From assembly GCA_964480455.1 (NCBI GenBank), contig CAYZQI010000018.1, positions 1-47,966 on the forward strand: DNA of 47,966 bases. The letters are read 5' to 3'. How positions within the stretch are numbered: the stretch's first letter is position 1; every line of letters begins with the position of its first letter. The notes beneath the pieces are model-generated. The model ran no database searches and was not told where the DNA came from. It saw only the letters and a list, made by a program, of their open reading frames with translations. Position numbers and translations under genes: made by a program. Shown here piece after piece: positions 25,301 to 32,886 of the stretch. The DNA is from JAABSX01 sp964480455. Its GTDB lineage: Bacteria > Bacteroidota > Bacteroidia > Cytophagales > Microscillaceae.

Positions 25301-28016
25301 AGGTAGTTTGGTTTCCTGCTGACAAGCAGAAATTGCCTGTCATACCTCTACTATTCACAGCCGCAGGGGCCAAATCTATCAATCGGATAAAATAAGTTTG
25401 CCCTGCATTGGTAGGAAAGCTGACCGTTTCGGTTTGCTTGTTGGTATTATCAAATAGATTGACGTAGAGGATTTCATTATTTGGATTTCCTGCACCGTTC
25501 AAACCCACACTACAATCAATCACATCAGGGCTAGAGGTATAAACCACAATGGCAGGATTGCTTGCTTCTAAGCCAGCTTCGGAGTTGTTTTGGTATTGAA
25601 GCGTAACAGTTTGCCCATTGCCCAACATTCTAAGCCAAGCATCTCTTGCATCAGGATAGGTAACTGATAGGTTAATGTCAAGACCTACACTCCTGTTCAC
25701 GATATTAGACCCATCTAGGGTAAAATCAGCAGGAATATCAAAACGATAATTACAATCGCTCACAAAAATAGTATTGAGGTTTTCTACTTCACAGACATTT
25801 ACCTGATTGGTATTTTGCAGGCAGATACGTCCATCTACAGGGGTAGTGGCATTCGTAGAGATACGTATGAAATATTGAAGTCCAGGTATGGTATTGAGTT
25901 GTACAGTTTCTATGCCTACTGCATTTCCAAGATTGTCTTGGCAGACCTCACGCACGAGGGTTCCTAGTGTCTGATTATTGCCACAACTCCCCCGATAGAC
26001 AGAAATGATAACGTCCTCGACAGTGCCATCGGTATTGTTGTTAAGGTATTCTATGGTAGTTGAAGTAGAGGCAGCTGTAAATTTTGCCCATACATCTCTG
26101 GTGATGGTTTTGTTAATAGGTGGACAAAGTGTGGCTTCGGCATTGACTTGTAACTGGTCGCGGTTTAGCGGAATGGGTAGGCTTATCCCACAATCGCCTT
26201 GGTTCAGCCCGAGTGCTGTGGTGCAAAGGTCAGTAGGCAGTATTTCTTGGTCTCTTACACACAATGTTCCAAACAAAGATTCATTGCCTCCATTACTTAC
26301 ATTAGCAATACGTACATAATAGGTATGATTGGCTTCAAAACCTGCCAATTCAGTGCTGATTTTAATGGATTCTATGGCTTCAATATCTGTATTGACACAG
26401 GCAAGTGGTGTAAGCTCTCCAAATATGCCCAAACTTCCCGTCAGCGGTGTGCCACTCTCATTAATTACTTTAATATACAAGGGTACGCCAGCACCCGCAT
26501 TGTAGATTGACGCACTTTCTACTTCCAAGATTGAAAAACCTGCTCCTGTTGTAAGGGTAGCACCACAAAGCAGATTAGCACCCGTAGCTGCACAACCACC
26601 TGCATAGATTTCTATGTCAATTTGTTGATTGGTGGCTTGGTTATTATCAAAGAATGTAAGGCTAAAAGGCTCGCCTGGTGCATCTAACTGAAACCAAGCC
26701 ACCCCCGTCTCAACAGCATTGCCATCACAGGCGGTAGCAGTTCCGTTACCAATGGTGATGTTAGTAAGCACTTGGTTGATTTGTGCCCTGACAAAACTAC
26801 CTGATACTGCAAAACAAGAAGCTTCTTGATAACCAGCTGCATCAAAAGTGGTAATATTTTCCCCTTTATAAATGACCAGAGCAGCATCATCAGGCAGGGA
26901 GGTTTCGCCGTTGGTGTTATCATAATCTATGAAGATTTCGTCTGCGGCTGCAAGGTTTTCAAATTTTATCCAAGCATCGCTGTTGAAGTCGGCTATGTCG
27001 TTAGGGAGGCAGTTAGAAGCAGCATTACTTATCAAACCCTCATTGGCATTGCCAAAGCCTGTCAATACATTAAATTGCGTACAAGCATTTATTACTGGAG
27101 ATAGGGCGGAGAAAAAGCCAACTGGGTCAGTGGCAGCGTTTGCAGGATAAACACACAACTGCCCAAGCATATCGGTAGCAAGGTCGGTATTGACGATTTT
27201 GAGGTAGTAATCTGTACCTGCAGTTACACTAGCTGTGAGCGAGGCTAGATTGTTAGTAGTATTGGCACAAGTGATGAGCGTGGGTGTGGTAGCACAATCA
27301 AAGCCTACAGAGTTATAGAGTGCAATATTGGGTATGCGTGCAGTACTATTGGCAAGATAATCTATTCTTATGTCTTCTGTGGTTGCAGCTGTAAATTTTA
27401 TCCAAGAGGCAGGGCGGTTATTTCCTAGACAGTCGGTAGCAGTGTTGAAAGTGCTTAATACATTTATACGCACATTGCAATTGCCCGTTTCTATACTAGG
27501 GGCAGTTAGCATATCTGCACAGTTATCTCTGGAGAAAACCCTTGAAAGACAAAGCAATCCGTTTAGCGTACTAGCATCTTCTACATTCATTAACCTAATG
27601 TAGTAAGTAGCTGCTGTGGGAGCATCAAATTCTACTCGTTCCGTTCCTATTCCATTGACAGCATCAGCACAAGCGATGGAAGTGAGTGGTGTTGGGCAAG
27701 TACCACTATATACAGCAATGGCGGCATCTTTATTAAGGCTTTCAAACTCTAGCAAGAGACGCTCATTGGCGATGGTAGTAGTAAAACTTAGCCAACCATC
27801 TACATTGACGGGTGCACCTGCACAAGCATCATCGGCAGGACGGCTATTAGCGTAAGAAGCCAATACATCTACGGGAAAATCACAAGTACCTATGGAAATA
27901 GGAGTAGCTACTTGACAATTATCCGCAGATTGTGCAAAACTGGTTTGATAATACAGGAAGAAGATGGCTAAAAACCATATCGTTGTAAGACTATGAGCGT
28001 ATCTAATCGTGTACAT
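22383..28016 (-). CDS. Giant exported repeat protein with T9SS sorting domain
   Basis: This 1,877-residue secreted protein has a signal peptide (cleavage near SFAQ, residue 28). Seven repeats of about 125-195 residues follow, roughly at 33-159, 164-290, 297-587, 597-735, 738-898, 901-1058 and 1059-1255. Each has the plan C(N/D)xxxxV...W(I/L)xFT..., (I/V)AVY.. and YY(I/V)R(V/I)xN...LC. This resembles PPC-type or jelly-roll modules of secreted Bacteroidota proteins. Repeat 3 has an extra repeat-like unit nested inside. A large Cys-rich, Gly/Asn-rich region (about 1258-1690) that may bind carbohydrate, and an FN3-like segment (about 1700-1790) precede the C-terminal T9SS sorting domain (VKLFPNPV ... 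LPQGIYIISL ... KKLVVR). The start at 28016 is chosen because the signal peptide begins there; 28058 would add 14 residues. Likely a surface adhesin; no catalytic domain seen. Confidence 0.88.
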   Translation of the reverse strand: MYTIRYAHSLTTIWFLAIFFLYYQTSFAQSADNCQVATPISIGTCDFPVDVLASYANSRPADDACAGAPVNVDGWLSFTTTIANERLLLEFESLNKDAAIAVYSGTCPTPLTSIACADAVNGIGTERVEFDAPTAATYYIRLMNVEDASTLNGLLCLSRVFSRDNCADMLTAPSIETGNCNVRINVLSTFNTATDCLGNNRPASWIKFTAATTEDIRIDYLANSTARIPNIALYNSVGFDCATTPTLITCANTTNNLASLTASVTAGTDYYLKIVNTDLATDMLGQLCVYPANAATDPVGFFSALSPVINACTQFNVLTGFGNANEGLISNAASNCLPNDIADFNSDAWIKFENLAAADEIFIDYDNTNGETSLPDDAALVIYKGENITTFDAAGYQEASCFAVSGSFVRAQINQVLTNITIGNGTATACDGNAVETGVAWFQLDAPGEPFSLTFFDNNQATNQQIDIEIYAGGCAATGANLLCGATLTTGAGFSILEVESASIYNAGAGVPLYIKVINESGTPLTGSLGIFGELTPLACVNTDIEAIESIKISTELAGFEANHTYYVRIANVSNGGNESLFGTLCVRDQEILPTDLCTTALGLNQGDCGISLPIPLNRDQLQVNAEATLCPPINKTITRDVWAKFTAASTSTTIEYLNNNTDGTVEDVIISVYRGSCGNNQTLGTLVREVCQDNLGNAVGIETVQLNTIPGLQYFIRISTNATTPVDGRICLQNTNQVNVCEVENLNTIFVSDCNYRFDIPADFTLDGSNIVNRSVGLDINLSVTYPDARDAWLRMLGNGQTVTLQYQNNSEAGLEASNPAIVVYTSSPDVIDCSVGLNGAGNPNNEILYVNLFDNTNKQTETVSFPTNAGQTYFIRLIDLAPAAVNSRGMTGNFCLSAGNQTTFNTCPTPISIDIGTCNVRLNVTDGISTFDGPTETCSGNLITGVADSWAVVTTPVPPVSENLPENFITIQYDNSGGSLFPVSDIAIAVYTDCNDLAGSLMGCVDDLTVVNGINVEGIESIQIPIDAATGGETFYIRVINKTPQNTSFGKLCIFYGEDITNELCTNASDYGDVRSGEWKSIEIQGDWNTVVPTTSILESACVIPGGASPTSANPPIRSQGWFRFTVPDGDPSIDNEVGIVTIQYDNEDFVEGNPENAAIAVYSSPNNDINNVNCALLSGYNGSNDPRVFANPNTDYTAPNGLYFLGCTNTVWEGTETMTIPVLDGRTYYVRVMNVANRTNPNDMPGRIRIFPFAKCTEGENLVKDGTFQNWGAMDRSAEENPTAYPQIDVWNHPNPGFANYGAAPTAGLTNLIDYARFASAYGYLRDRGSDNNNTSLNRNRHANLQAVRNELATEGLYTVTHTANTYKGNWFCYGRGYSGYGGNNATGSNTWNATYCAAGGEGVGLEACEATCVTYDQNGTCLQFSAGNFGQPTAGSPSIIPSTAEANFMLINGLWTDPNLNPNAAKIWCQTITRPNESLNSVGYYVFRAWFQNVKSGRQSGDVPQLKISICDMADPNDPELIPDNSQWATLTPTTGNQILLPGVTRIAGEGPSPTGQTSHIPPPPNLQNMTIPADGNFRYEYGAAMSCNAEGEADNARLKTLGSSFFVEQSPDTWQLMRCIYRAPRDVVEFNLCIENESLSKNGNDFAIDDISLAECTDANEAAFDRLLKGDACELADNAEFLGLVPLNVTLIDFSGKLFTEYVILDWITIQEVGAAYFEVERSLNGRDFSKVGTVDASGTSDETKVYSFIDQNLPEDMPFVYYRLKIYDQTAHFKHSAVIQIDLGAMNEIEVKLFPNPVVSGEVAKLQFMAPQDRASIVIADMVGNPLYQTSFMTIEGLNEIELDTQGLPQGIYIISLAQGTRRIAKKLVVR

Positions 28017-28336
28017 TTTGTATGAATTATTGTGATTAAAGTTTTTCCAATATATCAAGGACTTATTTTGTTTAAAAAGATGCTATGTAAGGTTTAGGTT
28101 GTTTTTTTGGTATTACTTCATAGAGACTAGCATAAGTACTCATGACATACTTCTTGTAGAAGTATAACTTACCTAGGTTGAATGGATTTTCTTCAAATTT
28201 ACTATCAATTGTGCCAATATATACTACATTTAATTAAAATGTAACTTTTTTGTTTTTGTTAAAATTTTATTACTCATTAAATAACGCAATTAATAAACAT
28301 AGATTGAGTAAGGTTTTAAAAAAAAATCTTTAAAAG

Positions 28337-28540
28337 TTGATTTACTTGCATTTTATTACTGCTTTTTTAAAGGTTTTTTTTGAGAAGGCTTGCCTTGTAA
28401 CAAAAAATATTTTTTTATTGCCTTTCTATATTGTTTATTGCTTTTATTACCTCATTTATGACTATTTTTCATCTACTTTTTTCTCAAAAAAATTACATCA
28501 CTACTTACCTTCTGCGCTGAATCAGTATATAATGGTGTAA
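28337..28540 (+). CDS. Doubtful small hydrophobic ORF, TTG start
   Basis: A 67-codon frame with a hydrophobic, aromatic-rich centre (NIFLLPFYIVYCFYYLIYDY) and basic flanks could be a one-helix membrane protein. The only full-length start is TTG and the region is T-rich, so such a hydrophobic frame can arise by chance. It ends 39 bp before the 42-codon ORF at 28580, and both would share the terminator at 28744. The rest of the 818-bp gap from 28017 is AT-rich without recognisable features. Confidence 0.25.
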   Translation: MIYLHFITAFLKVFFEKACLVTKNIFLLPFYIVYCFYYLIYDYFSSTFFSKKLHHYLPSALNQYIMV

Positions 28541-28579
28541 GAAAAACAAATTGTTACCACCAAAAAAAATGATAGCCTT

Positions 28580-28708
28580 ATGAAAACATTAAATCTTGTA
28601 ATTGAGAAGCCCCTCAAATTTATCTTTTTTAGAGTAATGCCTTGGTTTTTTGTACTTATGTTCAGTGTGCTTTTTTTTATTAGTGTATTGAGCATCTTCT
28701 TCTACTAA
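28580..28708 (+). CDS. 42-residue single-pass membrane protein
   Basis: ATG at 28580 opens a 42-residue frame: a positively charged amphipathic start (MKTLNLVIEKPLKFIFFRV) then a membrane helix (WFFVLMFSVLFFISVLSIFF) and a TAA stop. Length, positive-inside charge pattern and the near-perfect terminator 36 bp downstream favour a real expressed gene. I do not recognise the family. It may form a unit with the doubtful ORF upstream. Another tiny frame (MKFIPEGKNP, 28722-28754) lies between its stop and the terminator and its stop codon is inside the hairpin. Confidence 0.55.
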   Translation: MKTLNLVIEKPLKFIFFRVMPWFFVLMFSVLFFISVLSIFFY

Positions 28709-28743
28709 ATCAGTAAAAACTATGAAATTCATTCCTGAAGGTA

Positions 28744-28783
28744 AAAACCCTTAACAAAACTTAAATTTGTTAAGGGTTTTTTT
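28744..28783 (+). terminator. Rho-independent terminator
   Basis: AAAACCCTTAACAAA (28744-28758) pairs perfectly with TTTGTTAAGGGTTTT (28766-28780), with a 7-nt loop and a T-run through 28783. This is the strongest plus-strand terminator in the window. It has only the tiny ORFs before it, which is the main evidence that this interval is transcribed. Confidence 0.88.
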
Positions 28784-28834
28784 CTATGTCAGAGAGTTTC
28801 GTTACTCCACCAATTAGTTCTCACACAAGGTAGC

Positions 28835-29176
28835 TTACTTTTTCTTTCTAAACACAATTTTTTTACCGTCTTGTTTGTATGAAAACTCTTCTTTTTTCAC
28901 TTCAAAGTCATTCATAGAATCGGTTTTGCCATCGATAGTCATGGTAACACTTTTACCATCTTTTGACACTTCATAGGTACCACTACTTTCACCAACTTTT
29001 ATTTTTCCATCTTTTTCAAAAGTAGTAACGGATTGTTTTCTGATTTCATCGGTCAATTCTGTGCCTTCAGCACTTTCAATCTCCCAAGTGCCGAGTAATT
29101 TTGCAGCAGGGTCGCTTTTGCAGCCTACCAAGAAAAGAAGGCTCAATACCGTAAAGGTTAATAGTAGCTTTTTCAT
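28835..29176 (-). CDS. Small lipocalin-like lipoprotein
   Basis: A 113-residue lipoprotein: signal peptide MKKLLLTFTVLSLLFLVGC with lipobox (LVGC), then the pattern KLLGTWEIESAEGTE, FEKDGKIKV, GTYEVSKDGKSVTM and a last strand KIVFRKKK. This is typical of the short lipocalin-like lipoproteins of Bacteroidota, beta-barrel proteins of unknown ligand. I chose the ATG at 29176, not the longer frame from 29224, because the signal peptide begins there. It is divergent from mrp. Confidence 0.85.
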   Translation of the reverse strand: MKKLLLTFTVLSLLFLVGCKSDPAAKLLGTWEIESAEGTELTDEIRKQSVTTFEKDGKIKVGESSGTYEVSKDGKSVTMTIDGKTDSMNDFEVKKEEFSYKQDGKKIVFRKKK

Positions 29177-29339
29177 AATTTCTCTTTTTAAGTTTTTTAA
29201 TTTAATGTTAAAATGATATGGCAATTTAGAAATTAATATTTAAAATTAAGACAAATCTTAAAATATTTTTTTCTTAAATTAGAAAATGGGCTATCAACAA
29301 TTGACAAACTTCAAGAAACACTTTTAAAATATCTTGAGT

Positions 29340-29347
29340 TATCTTTG
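29340..29347 (+). promoter_or_regulatory. -7 promoter element for mrp
   Basis: TATCTTTG matches TAnnTTTG, 36 bp before the mrp start, at the expected place for the mrp promoter. A -33 element is not obvious. Confidence 0.45.
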
Positions 29348-29383
29348 CAAAATTGATTAGATAAATTAGCCATTAATAAAAAT

Positions 29384-30484
29384 ATGTCAAATATAACACA
29401 AAAAGAAGTACTCCAAGCCCTGAGTACCGTACAAGAACCCGACCTTAAGCAAGACCTCGTAAGCCTAAACATGGTGCAAGACATTGCCATAGAAGGGCAA
29501 AATATAAGTTTTACAATAGTACTCACCACGCCTGCCTGCCCGCTCAAAGAGTTAATCAAAAGAAACTGTACGGAGGCAATTCACCAACACATCAGCCCTG
29601 CGCTGAACGTAGTAGTCAATATGACTGCACAAGTAACTTCTACCCGTAGCAATGCCCCTCTCCTTTCTAAGGTTAAAAACATCATTGCAGTTGCTTCGGG
29701 CAAAGGCGGTGTAGGTAAATCTACGGTAGCTGCCAACCTAGCACTCGCATTACAAAAAAGTGGTGCAAAAGTGGGCTTGATAGATGCCGATATTTATGGC
29801 CCCTCTATGCCTACTATGTTTGGCGTAGAAGACCAAAGACCTATGGTAGAAAGCATAGACGGCCGTAACATGATACTTCCTATTGAACGCTTTGGTATAA
29901 AATTGATTTCTATGGGTTTTCTCTCCCCAGCCGAGAACGCTGTAGTATGGCGAGGACCTATGGCAAGCAAGGCATTGCAACAGTTTATAAGTGATACCCT
30001 CTGGGGTGAATTAGATTATCTATTGATTGATTTGCCTCCTGGTACAAGCGATATTCACCTTACTATGGTGCAGACCGTACCCGTAACGGGCGTGGTCATT
30101 GTTACAACTCCCCAAAAAGTAGCATTGGTTGATGCACTCAAAGGGGTGGCTATGTTCAGACAGCCGCAAATCAACGTACCTATTTTGGGCTTGGTAGAGA
30201 ACATGGCGTATTTTGTGCCTGCTGAGCTACCCGACAATAAATACTATATCTTTGGGCAAGATGGAGGTAAAAATTTTGCACGCAACAATGTGTTGCCTTT
30301 TTTAGGGCAAATTCCGATTGTGCAAGGCATCTGCGAAGCGGGTGATGTAGGTATCCCTGCTGTAGAAAGTGCTGACTCAATCACTCAGGAGGCATTTATG
30401 AACCTTGCCGAAGCGGTTGCACAGCAAGTAGCCATCAGAAATGCAAGTTTAGCACAAACAAAGCGAGTAGAAATGAATAGATAA
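29384..30484 (+). CDS. mrp: Mrp/ApbC/NBP35-type P-loop ATPase, Fe-S carrier
   Basis: A 366-residue Fe-S cluster carrier ATPase of the Mrp/ApbC family. It has an N-terminal MIP18/DUF59 domain (about 1-85; VLQALSTVQEPDLKQDLVSL, TTPACPLKE) followed by the MinD-like ATPase with the deviant Walker A motif SGKGGVGKST (about 105-115), IDADIYGPSMP, DYLLIDLPPGTSD and TTPQKVAL. The usual CPxC cluster-binding pair in the NMAYF region is absent: the text reads NMAYFVPAELPDNKYYIFG. In Bacteroidota, Mrp proteins with this wording are common, so loss of these cysteines is probably ancestral. It is followed after 52 bp by a NifU-domain gene, which fits a joint role in cluster assembly. Confidence 0.93.
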   Translation: MSNITQKEVLQALSTVQEPDLKQDLVSLNMVQDIAIEGQNISFTIVLTTPACPLKELIKRNCTEAIHQHISPALNVVVNMTAQVTSTRSNAPLLSKVKNIIAVASGKGGVGKSTVAANLALALQKSGAKVGLIDADIYGPSMPTMFGVEDQRPMVESIDGRNMILPIERFGIKLISMGFLSPAENAVVWRGPMASKALQQFISDTLWGELDYLLIDLPPGTSDIHLTMVQTVPVTGVVIVTTPQKVALVDALKGVAMFRQPQINVPILGLVENMAYFVPAELPDNKYYIFGQDGGKNFARNNVLPFLGQIPIVQGICEAGDVGIPAVESADSITQEAFMNLAEAVAQQVAIRNASLAQTKRVEMNR

Positions 30485-30536
30485 TTTTTTTTGTTGTATA
30501 TTTACAATCAAAATAAAAAAAGAAAATAAGTTGATT

Positions 30537-30800
30537 ATGGAAGTTTCGCTCAATACTACTGACCTACAGCAACGCATAGAAGATGCCCTTGATAGCATTC
30601 GCCCCTACTTAGCTGCTGATGGAGGCAATGTGAAAATTATGGACATCACTGAGGAGGGTATCTTGAAAATAGAACTACTAGGGGCTTGCGGCTCCTGCCC
30701 TATGTCTGCGATGACTTTAAAAGCAGGCATAGAAGAATCTGTCAAAAAAGCAGTACCTGAGATTGTCAGAGTGGAGGCAGTCAATCTTACGCTTCCATAA
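30537..30800 (+). CDS. NifU C-terminal (Nfu) domain Fe-S scaffold
   Basis: An 87-residue single-domain Nfu protein. Nfu domains hold or pass on Fe-S clusters through a CxxC motif. Here the motif is CGSCPM in LLGACGSCPMSAMTLK, with the family start LDSIRPYLAADGGNVKIMDI. The start is the ATG at 30537; a TTG at 30531 would add two residues. The gene lies 52 bp after mrp on the same strand and is followed by a terminator, so the two form an Fe-S maturation operon. Confidence 0.92.
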   Translation: MEVSLNTTDLQQRIEDALDSIRPYLAADGGNVKIMDITEEGILKIELLGACGSCPMSAMTLKAGIEESVKKAVPEIVRVEAVNLTLP

Positions 30801-30844
30801 TCTACCTGTATTCTAAAATATAGTCCTAAAACATCTCATCAAAG

Positions 30845-30877
30845 AGGGAGATTATGTATTGTCATAATCTCCCTTTT
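30845..30877 (+). terminator. Rho-independent terminator of the mrp-nfu operon
   Basis: AGGGAGATTATG (30845-30856) pairs perfectly with CATAATCTCCCT (30863-30874) around a six-base loop, followed by T-residues. It lies 45 bp after the nfu stop, directly before MITE-like copy 3. Confidence 0.85.
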
Positions 30878-30879
30878 CC

Positions 30880-30999
30880 GATTCTTTGACAATTTTTGTG
30901 ATTATGTGCGATAAGATGAGCTAAATACTGTTTAGAACATAAATGCCAGCGGACTGAAAGTCCGCTACTGCAGATTTCCACAAAAATTGTCAGACAACC
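30880..30999 (+). mobile_element. MITE-like element, copy 3
   Basis: Third copy of the roughly 120-bp repeat, same orientation as copy 1. It runs from GATTCTTTGACAATTTTTGT to CACAAAAATTGTCAGACAAC; these ends are inverted repeats (TTGACAATTTTTGTG/CACAAAAATTGTC). The centre contains GTTTAGAACATAAATGCCAG and the hairpin GCGGACTGAAAGTCCGC. It fills the gap between the terminator above and the convergent ABC exporter gene. Confidence 0.85.
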
Positions 31000-31013
31000 C
31001 CTTTTTTTACTTT

Positions 31014-32777
31014 TTAAACCACTGCCTTGTATTGCATACGGTGCAAATTGGCATAGTAACCTTCTTTAAGCAGTAGCTCGTGGTGTGTGCCTTGTTCTAC
31101 TATCTCGCCTTTGTGAAGCACTATGATTTTATCTGCTTTCTGAATAGTAGAGAGGCGGTGCGCAATCACAATGGAAGTTCGCCCTTTCATCATTTTTTCT
31201 ATAGCTTCTTGGATAAGCTCTTCGGTTTCGGTATCTACTGAAGAGGTAGCTTCATCTAGTACGATTACTTTAGGATTATACACTACGGCACGCACAAAAG
31301 AAATTAGCTGTCGCTGCCCTACTGAGAGGGTAGCTCCCCGCTCTTGCACATTATAATCAAAACCCTGCTCGAGGCGTTCTATAAATTTTCTTGCGCCTAC
31401 TAGTTCAGCAGCTTCTATAATCTTCTCTCTTGTAATGTCTGGGTTATTAAGGGTAATATTTTGAGCAATGGTATCCGAAAACAAAAACACATCTTGCAAT
31501 ACCACACCTATGTTGCGGCGAAGTGCCTCGAGGTCATACTCGTGTACTTCCATGCCATCAAGGTAAATCCCTCCTTTGTTGATTTCATAAAACCTGCTCA
31601 GTAGATTGATGATAGAAGACTTACCTGCCCCTGTAGCACCTACTAATGCTACGGTTTCGCCTGCTTTCACCTCAAAAGATATATTTTTCAGTACATAATC
31701 TTCCTCATTATAGGCAAACCAAACATTTTCAAACTTAATATCTCCCTTCACTTCTTTAGGCTGATGTGTGCCATTATTAGGAATCTGCGAATTATCGTCA
31801 AGTAATTTCAAAATACGATTAGTACTCACCACACCAAGCTGAATGGTATTGAAGCGGTCAGCTATCATTCGGATAGGGCGAAAAAACAAAGAAATATACA
31901 TTATAAAAGCAATCAATGTACCCAGTGTTACGCCTTCATCAAGTACACCTCTTGCGCCATACCAAACCAACAAGCCCATAGCACCTGCCGAGATAATCTC
32001 TGCCACGGGAAAATATACTGAATAATAAAGCACTGATTTGAGGTGTGCGCGGCGATGCTCTTTATTAATTTCCTTAAATTTCTCATATTCTTCCTTCTCA
32101 CTACCAAATATCTGTACGATACTCATACCTGTAATATGTTCCTGCACAAAGGCATTGAGGTTAGAAACTGCTACACGTGTTTCATCAAAAGCACGTTTTA
32201 CTTTTTCTTTGAATACATACGTACTTAGGAGCAAAAGCGGAAGTAAAGCCAAACTCACTAGGGTAAGTTTCCAATTGGTATAAAACATCAAAGCCAAGAT
32301 AAATACAATCTGTAAAATATCGCCTATCAGTGCGGCAAGCCCTTCGGTAAATACATTCGAGAGCGTTTCTATGTCAGAGATATTGCGTGTTACGAGTCGT
32401 CCTATGGGCGTTTTGTCATAAAAAGAAAGTCTTAGTTTCAAGATATGCCTGTAGAGTGCTACCCTGATGTCTTTGACAATGGATTGCCCAATCCAACCTG
32501 AGAGATAAGTATGCATGTACTGTACGTAGGCATGCAAAAGCAACAAACCCACCAATATTAATATAACATTCCGTAAGCCAATAAAATCTTTGTTGGCTAT
32601 GTGGTTATTGATGGTGTATTCTATCAAAAAGGGACGAATTGGCCCGAGCAAGCCTACCAAAATGGTGAGCAGTACTAGCCAGAAAAAAAATGCCGAATAC
32701 GGCCGAGCAAACTGTGTAAGCCGCTTAATGGCACGCCATTCCAAAATTTTTTCTTCTACTTTTTCTTTATTACTCAT
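31014..32777 (-). CDS. ABC exporter, fused membrane and ATPase domains
   Basis: A 587-residue half-transporter of the MsbA/LmrA type, expected to work as a homo- or heterodimer in the inner membrane. The N-terminal domain (about 1-320) has six hydrophobic segments; the ATPase domain follows. Motifs: Walker A VALVGATGAGKSS, Q-loop VLQDVFLFSD, signature LSVGQRQLISFVRA, Walker B VIVLDEATSSVDTETEE, and H-loop IVIAHRLSTIQKADKI. The substrate cannot be predicted; members export lipids, peptides or drugs. The glutamate after Walker B is present, so the site should be active. It is 109 bp downstream of truA on the same strand, so co-transcription is possible. Confidence 0.93.
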   Translation of the reverse strand: MSNKEKVEEKILEWRAIKRLTQFARPYSAFFFWLVLLTILVGLLGPIRPFLIEYTINNHIANKDFIGLRNVILILVGLLLLHAYVQYMHTYLSGWIGQSIVKDIRVALYRHILKLRLSFYDKTPIGRLVTRNISDIETLSNVFTEGLAALIGDILQIVFILALMFYTNWKLTLVSLALLPLLLLSTYVFKEKVKRAFDETRVAVSNLNAFVQEHITGMSIVQIFGSEKEEYEKFKEINKEHRRAHLKSVLYYSVYFPVAEIISAGAMGLLVWYGARGVLDEGVTLGTLIAFIMYISLFFRPIRMIADRFNTIQLGVVSTNRILKLLDDNSQIPNNGTHQPKEVKGDIKFENVWFAYNEEDYVLKNISFEVKAGETVALVGATGAGKSSIINLLSRFYEINKGGIYLDGMEVHEYDLEALRRNIGVVLQDVFLFSDTIAQNITLNNPDITREKIIEAAELVGARKFIERLEQGFDYNVQERGATLSVGQRQLISFVRAVVYNPKVIVLDEATSSVDTETEELIQEAIEKMMKGRTSIVIAHRLSTIQKADKIIVLHKGEIVEQGTHHELLLKEGYYANLHRMQYKAVV

Positions 32778-32886
32778 GGATATGGGTTAAATGGTGGTCA
32801 GTTGTAAAAACTGTATCTCAACAATTACTTGCAATTTACACATCAAGGCAGATACTTTATAATGGCACTTACTGTTTAACAATTAT

